Notes: generated from the sequence alone by a model not told the origin. A stretch of 64,000 nt of DNA from Duganella sp. CF402 (GCF_900109645.1 NZ_FOBG01000004.1:124001-188000); one strand, 5' to 3'; counted from the stretch's first letter, positions 1 through 9,260 are shown. Translations and numbers: made by a program.

Positions 1-675
1 CAGCGTGCCCATCCAGCCATCCGCCATGTCGCGGATCGGATCGAAGGCCCAGTATACGCCCGACGCGGTGAACATCAGGAACACCACCATCACCCAGGTG
101 CCCACCGCCGAATGCAGCCCCCACAGGAAGGAGCGGCCCTTCATGCGCACATCGAAAGTCAGCCAGGTGCGCCAGTCCCACACGCGGCGCGGCCAGCGCA
201 GATACAAGCCGGTCAGTGCAAGCCCCATCAGGCAGAACGCCAGCGTACCGCTGACCATCTTGCCCGGATCGCGCGGCAGCAGCAGGAAGCGGTGCAGCTG
301 TTCGACCCATTCAAAGAAATCCTCGCCCGCCAGTTCCGGCAGCAGGGCGCCGGTGTAGGGATTGAGATAAATCGTTTCGCCCTTGCGCTGGCCCGGCGCC
401 GGCGCAATGCCAACGCGCGCACTGGAACCCGGCGTATCGTAGAAGGTAATGCTGGTGATGCGTTCGTGCGGCTTGGCCGCGCGCGCCGCCAGCATGATTT
501 GCTGCGGCCCCAGCACCTGCGCATTTTGCACAGAGACGTTGCGCACGCCGGGATTGAGCGCGTCCAGAATCTGCTCGCGGAACGCAAGCGTGGCGCCGGT
601 CAGGCCGATCACCATCAGGACCGTGCCGGCGGTAATGCCGACAAACCAATGCAGCTGGAACCAGAGCTTCTTCAC
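1..675 (-). CDS. PepSY-associated membrane protein (3' end outside window)
   Basis: The reading frame opens with GTG at 675, overlapping the stop of the TonB receptor by four bases (GTGA), and runs off the window edge, so 225 codons are seen. The first residues (MKKLWFQLHWFVGITAGTVL) form the N-terminal transmembrane helix typical of PepSY-associated TM proteins. A periplasmic stretch follows, with a YLNPYTGALL segment at about residues 98-107 and an HRFLLLP motif near 122. More membrane helices follow, with LYLRWPRR and LHSAVGTW motifs. Such proteins commonly sit downstream of siderophore receptors and are thought to help reduce or release iron at the inner membrane. The translational coupling here supports a joint role. 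Family assignment is secure; the exact activity is unknown. Confidence 0.85.
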   Translation of the reverse strand, partial: MKKLWFQLHWFVGITAGTVLMVIGLTGATLAFREQILDALNPGVRNVSVQNAQVLGPQQIMLAARAAKPHERITSITFYDTPGSSARVGIAPAPGQRKGETIYLNPYTGALLPELAGEDFFEWVEQLHRFLLLPRDPGKMVSGTLAFCLMGLALTGLYLRWPRRVWDWRTWLTFDVRMKGRSFLWGLHSAVGTWVMVVFLMFTASGVYWAFDPIRDMADGWMGTL

Positions 676-2735
676 AGATCGACCTTCACACTGAGTTTAA
701 TCAAACGCGGCGCACCGGACGCGAGGCGCGTGCCAGCACCAGCCCAGTAGCGCTTGTCCGCCGCGTTATCGACGTTGAGCTGCCAGACCATGTTGTTGAC
801 GGCGTAGCGCCCGCCGACGCTGAACAGCGTCACGCCGCCAAGGAAGGCCTGGTTCAAATCGTTGACCGGGCGGCGGCCAGTGTAATACGCGCCGCCGTTG
901 AGCGAGACGCCCGACGCCAGTTCGTACGACAGGAAGGCGCTGCCGGTTTGTCTGGAGGCGTTCTCCGGCAGCTTGCCGTTGTAGTCCGCATTGATGTGGC
1001 GGAATTCAGGATCGAGCCACTGCGCCGACGCTTGCCACGACAGCGCGCGCGTCAGCTTGCCCTGCGCCGACAGCTCCACACCGCGATAACGCTGCTCGCC
1101 ATCCGCAGTGAACACATTGGCGCTGTTGGTGTAGTAGCCCGGACGGCTGATGTCGAACAGCGCGGCCTGCACCAGCGTGCCGCCGTCCACGCGCCAGCGC
1201 GCGCCGAGTTCCTTCTGGCGGCTGACGCCCGGCGCCATGCGCACGCCCACGTTGGCGCTGCCGGTCGGCGCAGTCTCGCCTTCTTCCAGCCCTTGCGAGG
1301 ACGAAGCGTAGAACGACATATCCTGATCCAGCTTGTAGATCAGCGCCGCCATCGGCGTGGTCTTGCTGACGTCATAGTGGTTCGTTCCCTGGTCGCTGCG
1401 ATACTGCACGCTGCGCACGCCGGCCACCGCTTGCCAGTGCGGCGAGAAGGTCAGGCGGTCGATCGCATAGACGCCGCTATCGCGCGACGACAGTTCCGCC
1501 GTGGTTGGCGCGCTGGGATAAGCGCCAACGGTGTAGCTGGTGATGGCCACCGGGTTGTACAGGTTTTGCGCGGCGATCGTGTAGTTGGCTTGATAGATCG
1601 GGTCCTGTCCCTTGTCGGTGCGGGTTGCGCCGAAGGTGAGGTCGTGCTGCACCGGGCCGGTCGCCACGGTGCCCGCCAGTTCGGCGCGCAGCATGTCCGA
1701 GTCCACCACACTGTGCTGCAGGTTGCCGGTGATGCGCCCCGCGCCGGTGGCCAGCGCTGCGGCATTCGTCAGGCGGAAGATGGCCAGTGCGCGGTCGCGC
1801 GCGGTTTCGGAGTGGCCGCCCTCCACGGTCACGGCCCAGTCATCCGTGAGCGCGTAATCGGCGCGCAGCAGGAGGTTTTGGGTGGTCGCATCGAACTTGG
1901 CCCAGTCCGGACCGATCAGGCGTTTTGGATCGACCGCCACCGGCAGCGTGATCGCACCGTTGACGGCGGTCGGCAGCGCAATGCCTGCCTGCTCGGTGAC
2001 GCGGCGCTGGTCGTATTCCAGATCGGCTTTCAGCAGCAGGCGCGCGTTGACGCGCCAGTCCAGCGCCGCCGACGCGAACTTGCGGTTGCCGTTGCCGACG
2101 TTGTCCAGATAAGAACCAAGCGTGCCGCCGGCCGCGTTGACGCGCACGCCGACCTGCTGCTGCTCGCCAAAGCGGCGCGCCACATCGGCAGTGGCGACCG
2201 CGCTGCCGTTCTGGTCCACCGTCATGCCAAGCGTGGTGACCGGCTTCGCACCTGCGCGTTTGGTGACGAAGTTGACCACGCCGGCCGGCGAGGTGAAGCC
2301 GTAGTACAGCGCGGTGGCGCCCTTCAGCACTTCCACCCGCTCCTTGTCTTCCATCGGCACCTGCGAGAAGTTCATGATCGGCAGCGAGCCGTTCAGGCGG
2401 TAGTTGGTGCGGTTCTCCACCGCGATGCCACGGATCACCAGTTGGTCCCAGGTCTCGCCGCCGTTCTGCTGGCGCGTGACGCCGGCGGTGTTGCGCAGCG
2501 CATCGTACAGGCCGCCGGCCGCCTGCAGTTCCAGCACCTCGCGCGTGACCACGTTGACGGTGGACGGCACGTCCATGATGTCGGCGCCACGGAAGCTGCC
2601 GGCCTCCACCGTCTTCGGCGCAAAGCCGTCGGCGCGCGCGGCCGTCACCTTGACGGCTTGCAGGACTTGCTCATCTTGCGCAAACGCAGGAAAGGCGGCG
2701 GACAGGGCGAGACACAGCGGCAGTGGACGGAACAT
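672..2735 (-). CDS. TonB-dependent siderophore receptor
   Basis: A 687-residue outer-membrane receptor. An N-terminal signal peptide ends near AFAQ (about residue 19). It is followed by a plug domain with VKVTAARADG, the PSTVNVVTRE segment, the VIRGIAVENR strand and the RVEVLKGATALYYG motif near residues 133-146. The C-terminal beta barrel ends in an aliphatic residue (KLSVKVDL). Length and plug motifs match FhuA/FpvA-type ferric-siderophore receptors, which import iron chelates using ExbB-ExbD-TonB energy. A Fur-box-like palindrome lies about 45 bases upstream of the start, consistent with iron repression. The next gene (PepSY) overlaps the stop codon. The substrate cannot be read from the sequence. 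Confidence 0.92.
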   Translation of the reverse strand: MFRPLPLCLALSAAFPAFAQDEQVLQAVKVTAARADGFAPKTVEAGSFRGADIMDVPSTVNVVTREVLELQAAGGLYDALRNTAGVTRQQNGGETWDQLVIRGIAVENRTNYRLNGSLPIMNFSQVPMEDKERVEVLKGATALYYGFTSPAGVVNFVTKRAGAKPVTTLGMTVDQNGSAVATADVARRFGEQQQVGVRVNAAGGTLGSYLDNVGNGNRKFASAALDWRVNARLLLKADLEYDQRRVTEQAGIALPTAVNGAITLPVAVDPKRLIGPDWAKFDATTQNLLLRADYALTDDWAVTVEGGHSETARDRALAIFRLTNAAALATGAGRITGNLQHSVVDSDMLRAELAGTVATGPVQHDLTFGATRTDKGQDPIYQANYTIAAQNLYNPVAITSYTVGAYPSAPTTAELSSRDSGVYAIDRLTFSPHWQAVAGVRSVQYRSDQGTNHYDVSKTTPMAALIYKLDQDMSFYASSSQGLEEGETAPTGSANVGVRMAPGVSRQKELGARWRVDGGTLVQAALFDISRPGYYTNSANVFTADGEQRYRGVELSAQGKLTRALSWQASAQWLDPEFRHINADYNGKLPENASRQTGSAFLSYELASGVSLNGGAYYTGRRPVNDLNQAFLGGVTLFSVGGRYAVNNMVWQLNVDNAADKRYWAGAGTRLASGAPRLIKLSVKVDL

Positions 2736-2778
2736 GAAAAGGCGGGAATGAGGGAAAGATGCGCATTATCTTACCATT

Positions 2779-2799
2779 AATGCGAATCATTCTCAATTG
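2779..2799 (-). promoter_or_regulatory. Putative Fur box of the siderophore receptor
   Basis: Read on the minus strand this stretch is TTGAGAATGATTCGCATT, close to the classical Fur-box form with GAGAATGATT followed by an inverted half. It lies between the 3' end of the LysR gene (2806) and the receptor start (2735), where an operator for the receptor is expected. Confidence 0.65.
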
Positions 2800-2805
2800 A
2801 GAAGT

Positions 2806-3702
2806 TCAACTATCCCAATACGGCGGGCTGCCGATGGCGTCTTTCAGCCAGGCCGCCAGCGCGCGCAATTTGGCCGACGGCTTGCGGCCGTGCGGGTGGC
2901 CGATGTAGATGAATTCCGGCTCGGCCTGCATGCCGACATCGATCTTGCGCAGCGTGCCCTCCTTCAGCGCCTGGCCGCAGATGAAGGCCGGCAGCAGCGA
3001 GATGCCCAGCCCGGCAATAGCGGCGTCGCACATCATGTCGCCATTGTTGAGCACCAGGCCCCTGTCGCCCTGCACCACGTAGGCTTGCTCGCCGTCGACG
3101 AAGCGCCAGTCGGCGGTGCCGCGATTGGTGTAGAAAATGCCGCGGTGCTCGGCCAACTCCTGCAGGTTGATTGGCGTGCCGTGGCGTTCCAGATAAGCCG
3201 GCGACGCCACCAGGTAGCGCGGGCTGGGCGCCAGCTGCCACGCCACCAGGAAGGAATCGGCAATCGGGCCGTTGCGGATGATGGCGTCGAAGCCGTCCGA
3301 CGTGGCGTCCACGCGGCGGTCGTTCAAATCCAGCGTCAGCTGGATGTCCGGGTACTGGTCGAGAAATTTATACAACGCCGGCCCCAGATGCATGCGCCCG
3401 AAGGTCACCGGGGCCGAAATGCGCAGCGGCCCGGTCAGCTCGCCGCGCCGTTCGGCCAGGTCGGTCTGCGCTTGCCGCACCTCGCACACGATGCGGCGCG
3501 CACGCCCGAGGAAGGCCGATCCATCCTCGGTCAAGGACAGTTTACGGGTACTCCGCTGCAAAAGTGTTGCGCCAAGTGCACGCTCAAGCTCCGCCAAACG
3601 CTCGCTGACGACCGAGCGCGAGATGCGCATGCGCCGCGCTGCTTCGCTCAGCGAGCCACTGTCTGCTACCTCTACAAAGGTAGCGATACCTTCAAGTTTC
3701 AT
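2806..3702 (-). CDS. LysR family transcriptional regulator
   Basis: 298 residues. The N-terminal winged helix-turn-helix (about residues 1-60) contains the family-typical SLSEAARRMRISRSVVSERLAELERALGATLL pattern, here split across residues 17-48. It is followed by a periplasmic-binding-protein-like effector domain (about 90-290) with LRISAPVTFGR and the GLGISLLPAF motif near residues 233-242. It is of the CrgA/DmlR-like subgroup that starts MKLEGIATFVEVADSGS. It is transcribed away from the large TonB receptor at 3843 and toward the siderophore receptor, so either neighbour could be its target. The effector is unknown. Confidence 0.92.
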   Translation of the reverse strand: MKLEGIATFVEVADSGSLSEAARRMRISRSVVSERLAELERALGATLLQRSTRKLSLTEDGSAFLGRARRIVCEVRQAQTDLAERRGELTGPLRISAPVTFGRMHLGPALYKFLDQYPDIQLTLDLNDRRVDATSDGFDAIIRNGPIADSFLVAWQLAPSPRYLVASPAYLERHGTPINLQELAEHRGIFYTNRGTADWRFVDGEQAYVVQGDRGLVLNNGDMMCDAAIAGLGISLLPAFICGQALKEGTLRKIDVGMQAEPEFIYIGHPHGRKPSAKLRALAAWLKDAIGSPPYWDS

Positions 3703-3737
3703 GATTGTTCTGCTTTTCCGAATTCCTGTTGCGGTGA

Positions 3738-3766
3738 TTGGCGACTACTCCCGAAAAACATACTAA
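3738..3766 (+). promoter_or_regulatory. Possible sigma-70 promoter for the large TonB receptor
   Basis: TTGGCG at 3738-3743 and TACTAA at 3761-3766 are separated by 17 bases and lie about 75 bases upstream of the receptor start. The match is modest. It is the best candidate seen in the divergent LysR/receptor spacer. Confidence 0.3.
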
Positions 3767-3842
3767 ACCATACTTTGGCCGATCCCAAGGTCGTCAAAAG
3801 TGGCCAGATGGGAGATTGAAATCATAAAAAGGAAATCCGTAG

Positions 3843-6704
3843 ATGATGAAAGAAACCATACTGTCCCATTCGCTGCGCAGCATTTTTTCGGGCAGCCTGG
3901 CCATTGGCCTGGGCATTTTTGCGCCGATTGCGATGGCTCAGGATAGCGCTACCATTCAACGTGTGGAAGTCACCGGCTCGTCGATCAAGCGTATCGCACA
4001 AGAAGGCTCGCTGCCGGTGCAAAGCCTGAGCCGCGCCGATATCGACCAGACCGGCGCCACCAACGTGGCCGACCTCGTGGCGCTGCTGCCGGCCATGCAG
4101 GGCTTTATCACCTCCTCCGCCTCGGTCAACGGCGGCGGCGGCGGCGTGCAGACGGCGTCGGTGCACGCCATCGGCACCGCCTACACCCTGGTGCTGCTGA
4201 ACGGCCGCCGCATGGCGCCTTACGGCACCGGCAGCGCGGTCAACCTGGCCAGCATTCCGCTGTCTGCCGTGGAGCGCGTGGAAATCCTGACCGACGGCGC
4301 CTCGACCCTGTACGGCTCGGACGCGATTGCCGGCGTGGTCAACTTCATCCTGAAGAAAAACCGCCAGGACCTGACCATTGAGGGCACCTTTACGACCCCG
4401 GAAAAATCGGGCGGCCGCAGCTCCAACTTCAACATTTCCAAGGGCTTTGGCGACCTGGAACAGGACGGCTACAACGTCATGCTGGCCTACAGCCACGACG
4501 AGCAGAAGGAACTGAACGCCAACCAGCGCGAGTTCTCCAAGTCCGGCATCCGCAAGTTCACCAAGGATGGCAAGCAGTACGCGATCAACCAGACCAGTAT
4601 CAACTCCAACCCGGCCAACCTGCTGGTGGAATCGCCGGCCAAGAGCGCGCAGTTCTCGGCCGACTACCTGACCAACGGCAAGTGCACCGCTGCCAATACC
4701 TTCGTGCGCGGCAACGCCTGCCGCTACGACTACGCCGCCACCGTGCAACTGCTGCCGGAACTGAAGCGCGACAGCGTGTTCGCCAACGGCACCCTGCGCC
4801 TCAACCAGGACACCAACCTGTTCAGCGAACTGGTGCTGTCCAAGTTCAGCAATACGGCGCGCTACGCCCCGGCGGCCCAGCCGCTGACGGTGTTCACCAC
4901 CGATCCGGAAACCCACACCAAGACCATCAACCCGGCCTACATCGGCGCCTACAACAAGTCGGTGGTGCCGCTGCTGTCCAAGCTGGGCATCAATGCGGCT
5001 GACGTGACCGACGTCACCTTCAACTATCGCGGCGCCGACGCCGGCGGCCGTACCGATGAATACCGCACCGATGCCGCCCACTTCGTGGTTGGCGTCGACA
5101 GCCACTATGCCGGCTGGGACATCAATGCGGCCTACACCCACTCGCAAAACAAGCAGACCGACACCGCGCTGGCCGGCTACATGAGCGGCAACGCCTTCGA
5201 AGAACTGGTGCGCACCGGCGCCTACAACCCGTTCATCGTCAGCGACAACGCGAAATCGCTGCTGGCGCCGGCCGTGCTGCGCCAGGTGCTCGACACCACC
5301 CGTTCCAAGATCGACGTGGCCGGCGTGCACGGCTCGCGTGAAGTGTTCGCGCTGCCGGGCGGTCCTGCCGCGCTGGGCGTGGGTGCGGACTTCACCCGCC
5401 AATCGTATCAGGATGAGCCATCGCTGATCGCCCAAGGCCCCGGCCCCGGCAATCCGGGTTGGACCGATACGGAAATCGGCGGCGGCACCGGCTCGCAAGC
5501 GCTGGATGCCACCCGCAAGAGCTGGGGCGGCTTTGCTGAGCTGCTGATGCCGGTCATGAAAAACCTCGAAGTGACTGGCGCGCTGCGCTACGACAGCTAC
5601 GAGGCGGTGGAGAAGCACAACACCAGCTACGACATCAACGGCGTGCCGAGCAAGGCGGGCAAAGTAGGCGAAGATCTGGCCAAGGCCACCTACAAGTTGT
5701 CGGCCCGCTACACGCCGACCCAGGCGCTGCTGGTGCGCGGTTCCTATGGCAGCGGCTTCAAGGCGCCGACCATGAACGACGTGGCCGATCCGCTCAAGAA
5801 CGGCGGTTCGTCGAACAACTACGCCTGCCCGATCACCAAGCCGAGCGATCCGCGCTACATCTACTGCAAACCGGGCGAATCGGAGTATGGCCTGCTGACC
5901 GCCGGCAACCCACTCAAGGGCAACGGCTCGCTGCAAGCGGAAGAGTCCAAGCAGGCCTCGCTGGGCGTGCGCTGGGAACCGTTCACCGCGTTGTCGGTGG
6001 GTGTGGACCTGTGGGATGTGAAACTGCGCAACCAGATCCGCACCCTGTCGCAAGACCAGATCTTCACCACCCCGGCGTTGGCCGACAAGTACATCTCGGT
6101 GTACTACGACCCGATCCAGAAGAGCAAGGTGCTGGTGGCGACCATGACCCCGGTCAACCTGGCCAGCTCGCACTACCGTGGTATCGACTTCGACAGCACC
6201 TTCAAGAGCGCCACGCCGCTGGGCAAGCTGGCCATCAACTGGTCCGGCACCTATATGCTGAAGGCTGAGCAGGATGTGCCGGGCAGCGGTGTCGAGCAAT
6301 CGATCGGCCGCTTCGACTCGTACAACGATGTGGTGTTCCGACTGATCAGCCGCGTCAATTTCGCACTGAAGTCCTCGGACAAGCTGACCAACTCGCTGAC
6401 CGTGAGCTACCGTTCCGGCTACCACGACGCCGAAGGTCCGGTGGTGGCAGTCAATGCCGACGGCAGCCTGGGCGCCGCAGTCGACATGCAGCGCGACGTC
6501 AAGTCGTACACCACGGTCGACTACCAGGCCAAGCTGAACTACATCAAAAACCTGACCCTGACCGCCGGTATCCGCAATCTGCTGGCACAGGACCCACCGC
6601 TGTCGACCCGCAACAGCGGCGGCGGCAACCAGGTTGGCTACGATGGCCGCTACACCGACCCGCTGGGCCGTACTTTCTACCTGACCGCCGCCTACAAGTT
6701 CTAA
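3843..6704 (+). CDS. TonB-dependent receptor (large, 953 residues)
   Basis: An outer-membrane receptor with a signal peptide ending near APIAMAQ (residues 25-31). The sequence then gives a TonB-box-like segment and plug (VEVTGSSIKRIAQEGSLPVQ, VLLNGRRMAPYG, SAVERVEILTDGASTLYGSD) and a long barrel ending in aromatic F (YLTAAYKF). This SSIKR plug type is expanded in Massilia/Duganella and Xanthomonadales receptors for carbohydrates or peptides rather than siderophores; that substrate link is family knowledge only. A glycine run (SVNGGGGGVQ) sits in the plug near residue 100. ATG 3843 is followed by a second ATG codon; AAGGA lies upstream. A strong hairpin terminator follows the gene. Confidence 0.9.
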   Translation: MMKETILSHSLRSIFSGSLAIGLGIFAPIAMAQDSATIQRVEVTGSSIKRIAQEGSLPVQSLSRADIDQTGATNVADLVALLPAMQGFITSSASVNGGGGGVQTASVHAIGTAYTLVLLNGRRMAPYGTGSAVNLASIPLSAVERVEILTDGASTLYGSDAIAGVVNFILKKNRQDLTIEGTFTTPEKSGGRSSNFNISKGFGDLEQDGYNVMLAYSHDEQKELNANQREFSKSGIRKFTKDGKQYAINQTSINSNPANLLVESPAKSAQFSADYLTNGKCTAANTFVRGNACRYDYAATVQLLPELKRDSVFANGTLRLNQDTNLFSELVLSKFSNTARYAPAAQPLTVFTTDPETHTKTINPAYIGAYNKSVVPLLSKLGINAADVTDVTFNYRGADAGGRTDEYRTDAAHFVVGVDSHYAGWDINAAYTHSQNKQTDTALAGYMSGNAFEELVRTGAYNPFIVSDNAKSLLAPAVLRQVLDTTRSKIDVAGVHGSREVFALPGGPAALGVGADFTRQSYQDEPSLIAQGPGPGNPGWTDTEIGGGTGSQALDATRKSWGGFAELLMPVMKNLEVTGALRYDSYEAVEKHNTSYDINGVPSKAGKVGEDLAKATYKLSARYTPTQALLVRGSYGSGFKAPTMNDVADPLKNGGSSNNYACPITKPSDPRYIYCKPGESEYGLLTAGNPLKGNGSLQAEESKQASLGVRWEPFTALSVGVDLWDVKLRNQIRTLSQDQIFTTPALADKYISVYYDPIQKSKVLVATMTPVNLASSHYRGIDFDSTFKSATPLGKLAINWSGTYMLKAEQDVPGSGVEQSIGRFDSYNDVVFRLISRVNFALKSSDKLTNSLTVSYRSGYHDAEGPVVAVNADGSLGAAVDMQRDVKSYTTVDYQAKLNYIKNLTLTAGIRNLLAQDPPLSTRNSGGGNQVGYDGRYTDPLGRTFYLTAAYKF

Positions 6705-6749
6705 CCGGTAACACCACGGGGGGCCGGGTACCCATAACTGGCCTTTTTG

Positions 6750-6781
6750 CCGGGGACTGCTTGCAGTTCCCGGTTTTTTTT
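6750..6781 (+). terminator. Rho-independent terminator after the large TonB receptor
   Basis: An 11-base-pair stem (CCGGGGACTGC with GCAGTTCCCGG, one G-T pair) and a minimal loop are followed by eight T residues. It lies between the two convergent genes and reads as a terminator on the plus strand only. Confidence 0.85.
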
Positions 6782-8165
6782 ATTTCGTCAGCACCAATGA
6801 GAAAAACGTGCGTGAGGGGCCGTTCGCCAACTTGAAAAATAGCTTGTTGCGGCCTTTCTTGAAATGTACGGTGCGTTTACCCTCGGTCATGTTGAAGTCG
6901 CGCGCATAGGTGTTCTGCGTATCGTACAGGTCGCGCCAGAACGAGGTCTTGTTGATGTTGCCGCCCACCCAGACCGGTTCGTCGTTGAGCCATACCCGGG
7001 CGTCGTCGTCTGCGCCCAACCACAGCGTCAGGTACTGGTCACGATCCAGCATGAGTTCGGTATAACCGTAGTACACGGCGTCTTCGGCGAAATCGGGTGG
7101 CACCAGCGGATAGCTGTCAGCGCTGATGTATTGCCACTTGAGCAGGCGATTGTCCTTGCCGCGATAAACCGCATCCAGCACCACACCATCCTCGGGCGGA
7201 TAGCGATAGTTGGAAAACAGCGCGCTGCCATGTTTTCCTTCAAACGGCCCGATCAGATACCAGCTGTTGACGTAGATGCGGTTGGCGAACGTACCGTCAC
7301 GGCCCAGCATACGGCCGGCGCCTTTGTGCATGGCGGCGGCGTTGACCGTCGGAATCTGGCCACGCCCAGGATTGAAGATACGCTCGCCGTCACGGTAATA
7401 GTGCTGGGAGGGATCAGGGGGCAGCGCAATGTCACTATTGATAAACCTGGCGATCCGGTCGGCCATCTCGCCTTCCTCGCGGCCTGGCGTCGTGCCAGCC
7501 ACACCATCTTTGACCTCGTCCCCGCTGGGGCCACGCCGGACGGCGTCGGCGCGCCGGCCGCCACTGTCTGCGGGGTCCGCCGGGGGCTCCGGAGGGGTGA
7601 TCGCCACCCCGTTCATCCGCCGTTGGAGCTCCTGCTGCCGTTGCGCCAGCGATGCGCGTGCACGCTGTTCAAGCTGCGCGATTTCAGCCGCCAGCTGTTC
7701 TGGCGTCGCCGCCTCCACTGGCGCTGGGGCCGGGGCCGGGGCATCAAGCTGCTTCAACGCTTGCTCCTTCGAGATCCCGTCGATGCGCGCCAACTCGCCC
7801 GCTTTGAGACCCCGCTCCACCTCGGCGATAGACATCGACAACTTTCTGGCTTGGCCCAGCAATTCGGCTGGCGCTTTCGGCAGCGAAGTGGCGCTGAAGT
7901 TGGTCTGCTCATCGGGAGGAGAGGAAGCTGCATGGCCGCTCTGCTCCAGCAAGTCGTTGATCTGCTGCATATCCAGCACTTGCTTTTGCATGCTCGACTG
8001 CTTTGATAACTCCGCACCATCGCGCACCAGCTCCTGCTGCCGCGCCATCTCGACCCGATACGAACCGACGTAGTAGCACAGCGCAATGAGCACAGCATGT
8101 GCCACCAGCGACACCTGCATGAAGATCAGCCGCTTGCTGAGCTCGGCGATCCGTGCGGGCAGCAT
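6780..8165 (-). CDS. Membrane-anchored coiled-coil protein with C-terminal beta-sandwich domain, ExbB-ExbD partner
   Basis: 461 residues, starting at the ATG that overlaps the ExbD stop (TGATG). Residues about 14-33 form a single transmembrane helix. They are followed by a coiled-coil-prone, Q/E-rich stretch with an AP-rich linker (about 35-185) and a low-complexity P/G/D/R segment (190-235). The last 170 residues look like a carbohydrate-binding-type beta-sandwich: WYLIGPFEG, DAVYYGYTELMLD, YLTLWLGADDDARVWLNDEPVW and KKGRNKLFFKLANG. This resembles the jelly-roll domain seen in GH2-like or PA14-like contexts. No TonB C-terminal fold is visible. Its place as third gene in an exbB-exbD operon suggests it is the effector driven by this proton channel; that is inference. 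Function unknown. Confidence 0.7.
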   Translation of the reverse strand: MLPARIAELSKRLIFMQVSLVAHAVLIALCYYVGSYRVEMARQQELVRDGAELSKQSSMQKQVLDMQQINDLLEQSGHAASSPPDEQTNFSATSLPKAPAELLGQARKLSMSIAEVERGLKAGELARIDGISKEQALKQLDAPAPAPAPVEAATPEQLAAEIAQLEQRARASLAQRQQELQRRMNGVAITPPEPPADPADSGGRRADAVRRGPSGDEVKDGVAGTTPGREEGEMADRIARFINSDIALPPDPSQHYYRDGERIFNPGRGQIPTVNAAAMHKGAGRMLGRDGTFANRIYVNSWYLIGPFEGKHGSALFSNYRYPPEDGVVLDAVYRGKDNRLLKWQYISADSYPLVPPDFAEDAVYYGYTELMLDRDQYLTLWLGADDDARVWLNDEPVWVGGNINKTSFWRDLYDTQNTYARDFNMTEGKRTVHFKKGRNKLFFKLANGPSRTFFSLVLTK

Positions 8166-8593
8166 CAATTTGCGCTCCGCGTGTGCATGGCGATATTGGT
8201 CAACCGCTCGAACTGGCACAGATCAAGCACGTGCACGATGTCCTGATACTTGGCGGACTGGTCGCCATCGATGCGCACCCGGCGTCCGGGATCGGCAGCC
8301 GCTTCCAGCTTGAGGCGCCCGTGCAGGACCTGGGTCGACACCGGCGCACCGTCGAGAAACAACTGACCGTCCCTGTCAACGCCGATGACCAGCGGCGCCG
8401 GCCCGGCTTCATTCGGTTCGAGACTCAGCTGGGAGAGCGGCAGGGAAACCGGCAACTCGGCCTGCTTTTTCAACGGCGCGGGCTGTTTGAACGAGGTCGC
8501 CACCATGAAGAACATCAGCAAGAAGAAAATGCAGTCGATCAGCGCGATCAGGCCGATTTCGGGCTGCTCCTCTTCGCCTGACTTAATTCGCAT
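8165..8593 (-). CDS. exbD: ExbD/TolR family biopolymer transport protein
   Basis: 142 residues from ATG 8593, which overlaps the end of exbB by 11 bases. The N-terminal helix contains the signature PEIGLIALIDCIFFLLMFFM. The conserved proton-path aspartate is in LIALID (residue 19), and a periplasmic alpha/beta domain follows. The partner of ExbB in a proton-driven motor. It overlaps the following beta-sandwich gene by one base, so the three genes are likely one translationally coupled unit. Confidence 0.9.
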   Translation of the reverse strand: MRIKSGEEEQPEIGLIALIDCIFFLLMFFMVATSFKQPAPLKKQAELPVSLPLSQLSLEPNEAGPAPLVIGVDRDGQLFLDGAPVSTQVLHGRLKLEAAADPGRRVRIDGDQSAKYQDIVHVLDLCQFERLTNIAMHTRSAN

Positions 8594-9260
8594 GGGACAC
8601 CATGTGCAGATGCTGCGGAGGTGCATCGCTCCCAAGGAACCATTCGTTGATGAGATCGCTGACCTTGCTTTCCAGCGTCAAGCCAAACAGCGTCTGGCGA
8701 TGTTTGAAGAAGTGATGCATGGCCAGTGCCGGCAGCGCGACGCACAGGCCGCAAGCGGTATTGATCAAGGCCTTCGAAATGCCGCCCGCCAGCAGGGCCG
8801 GATTGCCCATGCCATCCGCGAAGGCAATCACATGGAATGCTTCGATCATGCCCACCACCGTACCCAGCAAGCCGACTATCGGCGCCACCGTCGCCACGAT
8901 CGACAGCGCATACGCTTTTTGCTGATGGCGGCGCAATTCCACCGACGCGATCTCACCGGCACCGCTGCTGACGACGGCGTATCCGTGATGCCGATGCTGG
9001 ACCACGTAGGCAATCACGCGGGCCAGAGTGCTGTCCTGGCCGGCCAATAGCTGTTGCAGCTTGCCGAATTCCTGCGCTGCCCACAGCGGTTTGACACGCT
9101 CGATCAGGCCGTCTGGCACGACGTGGCAGGCGCGGAAATGCAGCAAGCGCTCGATCGTGACGGCAAGGAACAGTACCGATAATCCGAGCGTCAAAAGGAT
9201 GGCCCCGCCGCCATCGGCGACCTGCCCGATCAGGTTGAGGTTGTGAACAGGTATGCTCAT
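8583..9260 (-). CDS. exbB: MotA/TolQ/ExbB proton channel family protein
   Basis: 225 residues with three transmembrane segments: about 18-40 (AILLTLGLSVLFLAVTIERL), about 128-152 (VATVAPIVGLLGTVVGMIEAF, the conserved channel helix) and about 170-190 (ALINTACGLCVALPALAMHH). Together with ExbD it forms a proton-motive-force-driven stator. It is the first gene of a three-gene run that lacks a recognisable tonB. The paralogue closest to the TonB receptor genes may energise them, but the unusual third gene argues for a dedicated task. Confidence 0.92.
   Translation of the reverse strand: MSIPVHNLNLIGQVADGGGAILLTLGLSVLFLAVTIERLLHFRACHVVPDGLIERVKPLWAAQEFGKLQQLLAGQDSTLARVIAYVVQHRHHGYAVVSSGAGEIASVELRRHQQKAYALSIVATVAPIVGLLGTVVGMIEAFHVIAFADGMGNPALLAGGISKALINTACGLCVALPALAMHHFFKHRQTLFGLTLESKVSDLINEWFLGSDAPPQHLHMVSHAN

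Noticed and set aside
948..2780. A 610-codon plus-strand frame over the siderophore receptor
   Set aside because: No recognisable domain, composition of a shadow frame, and it overlaps the full receptor on the other strand.
3822..6425. An 867-codon open frame antisense to the large TonB receptor, and similar long antisense frames over Kup (18671-20713), EttA (21691-23277) and the chemoreceptor (24043-26016)
   Set aside because: They are low-complexity R/H/A/G-rich translations typical of shadow frames in GC-rich genes; the sense frames carry complete conserved domains and signal peptides.
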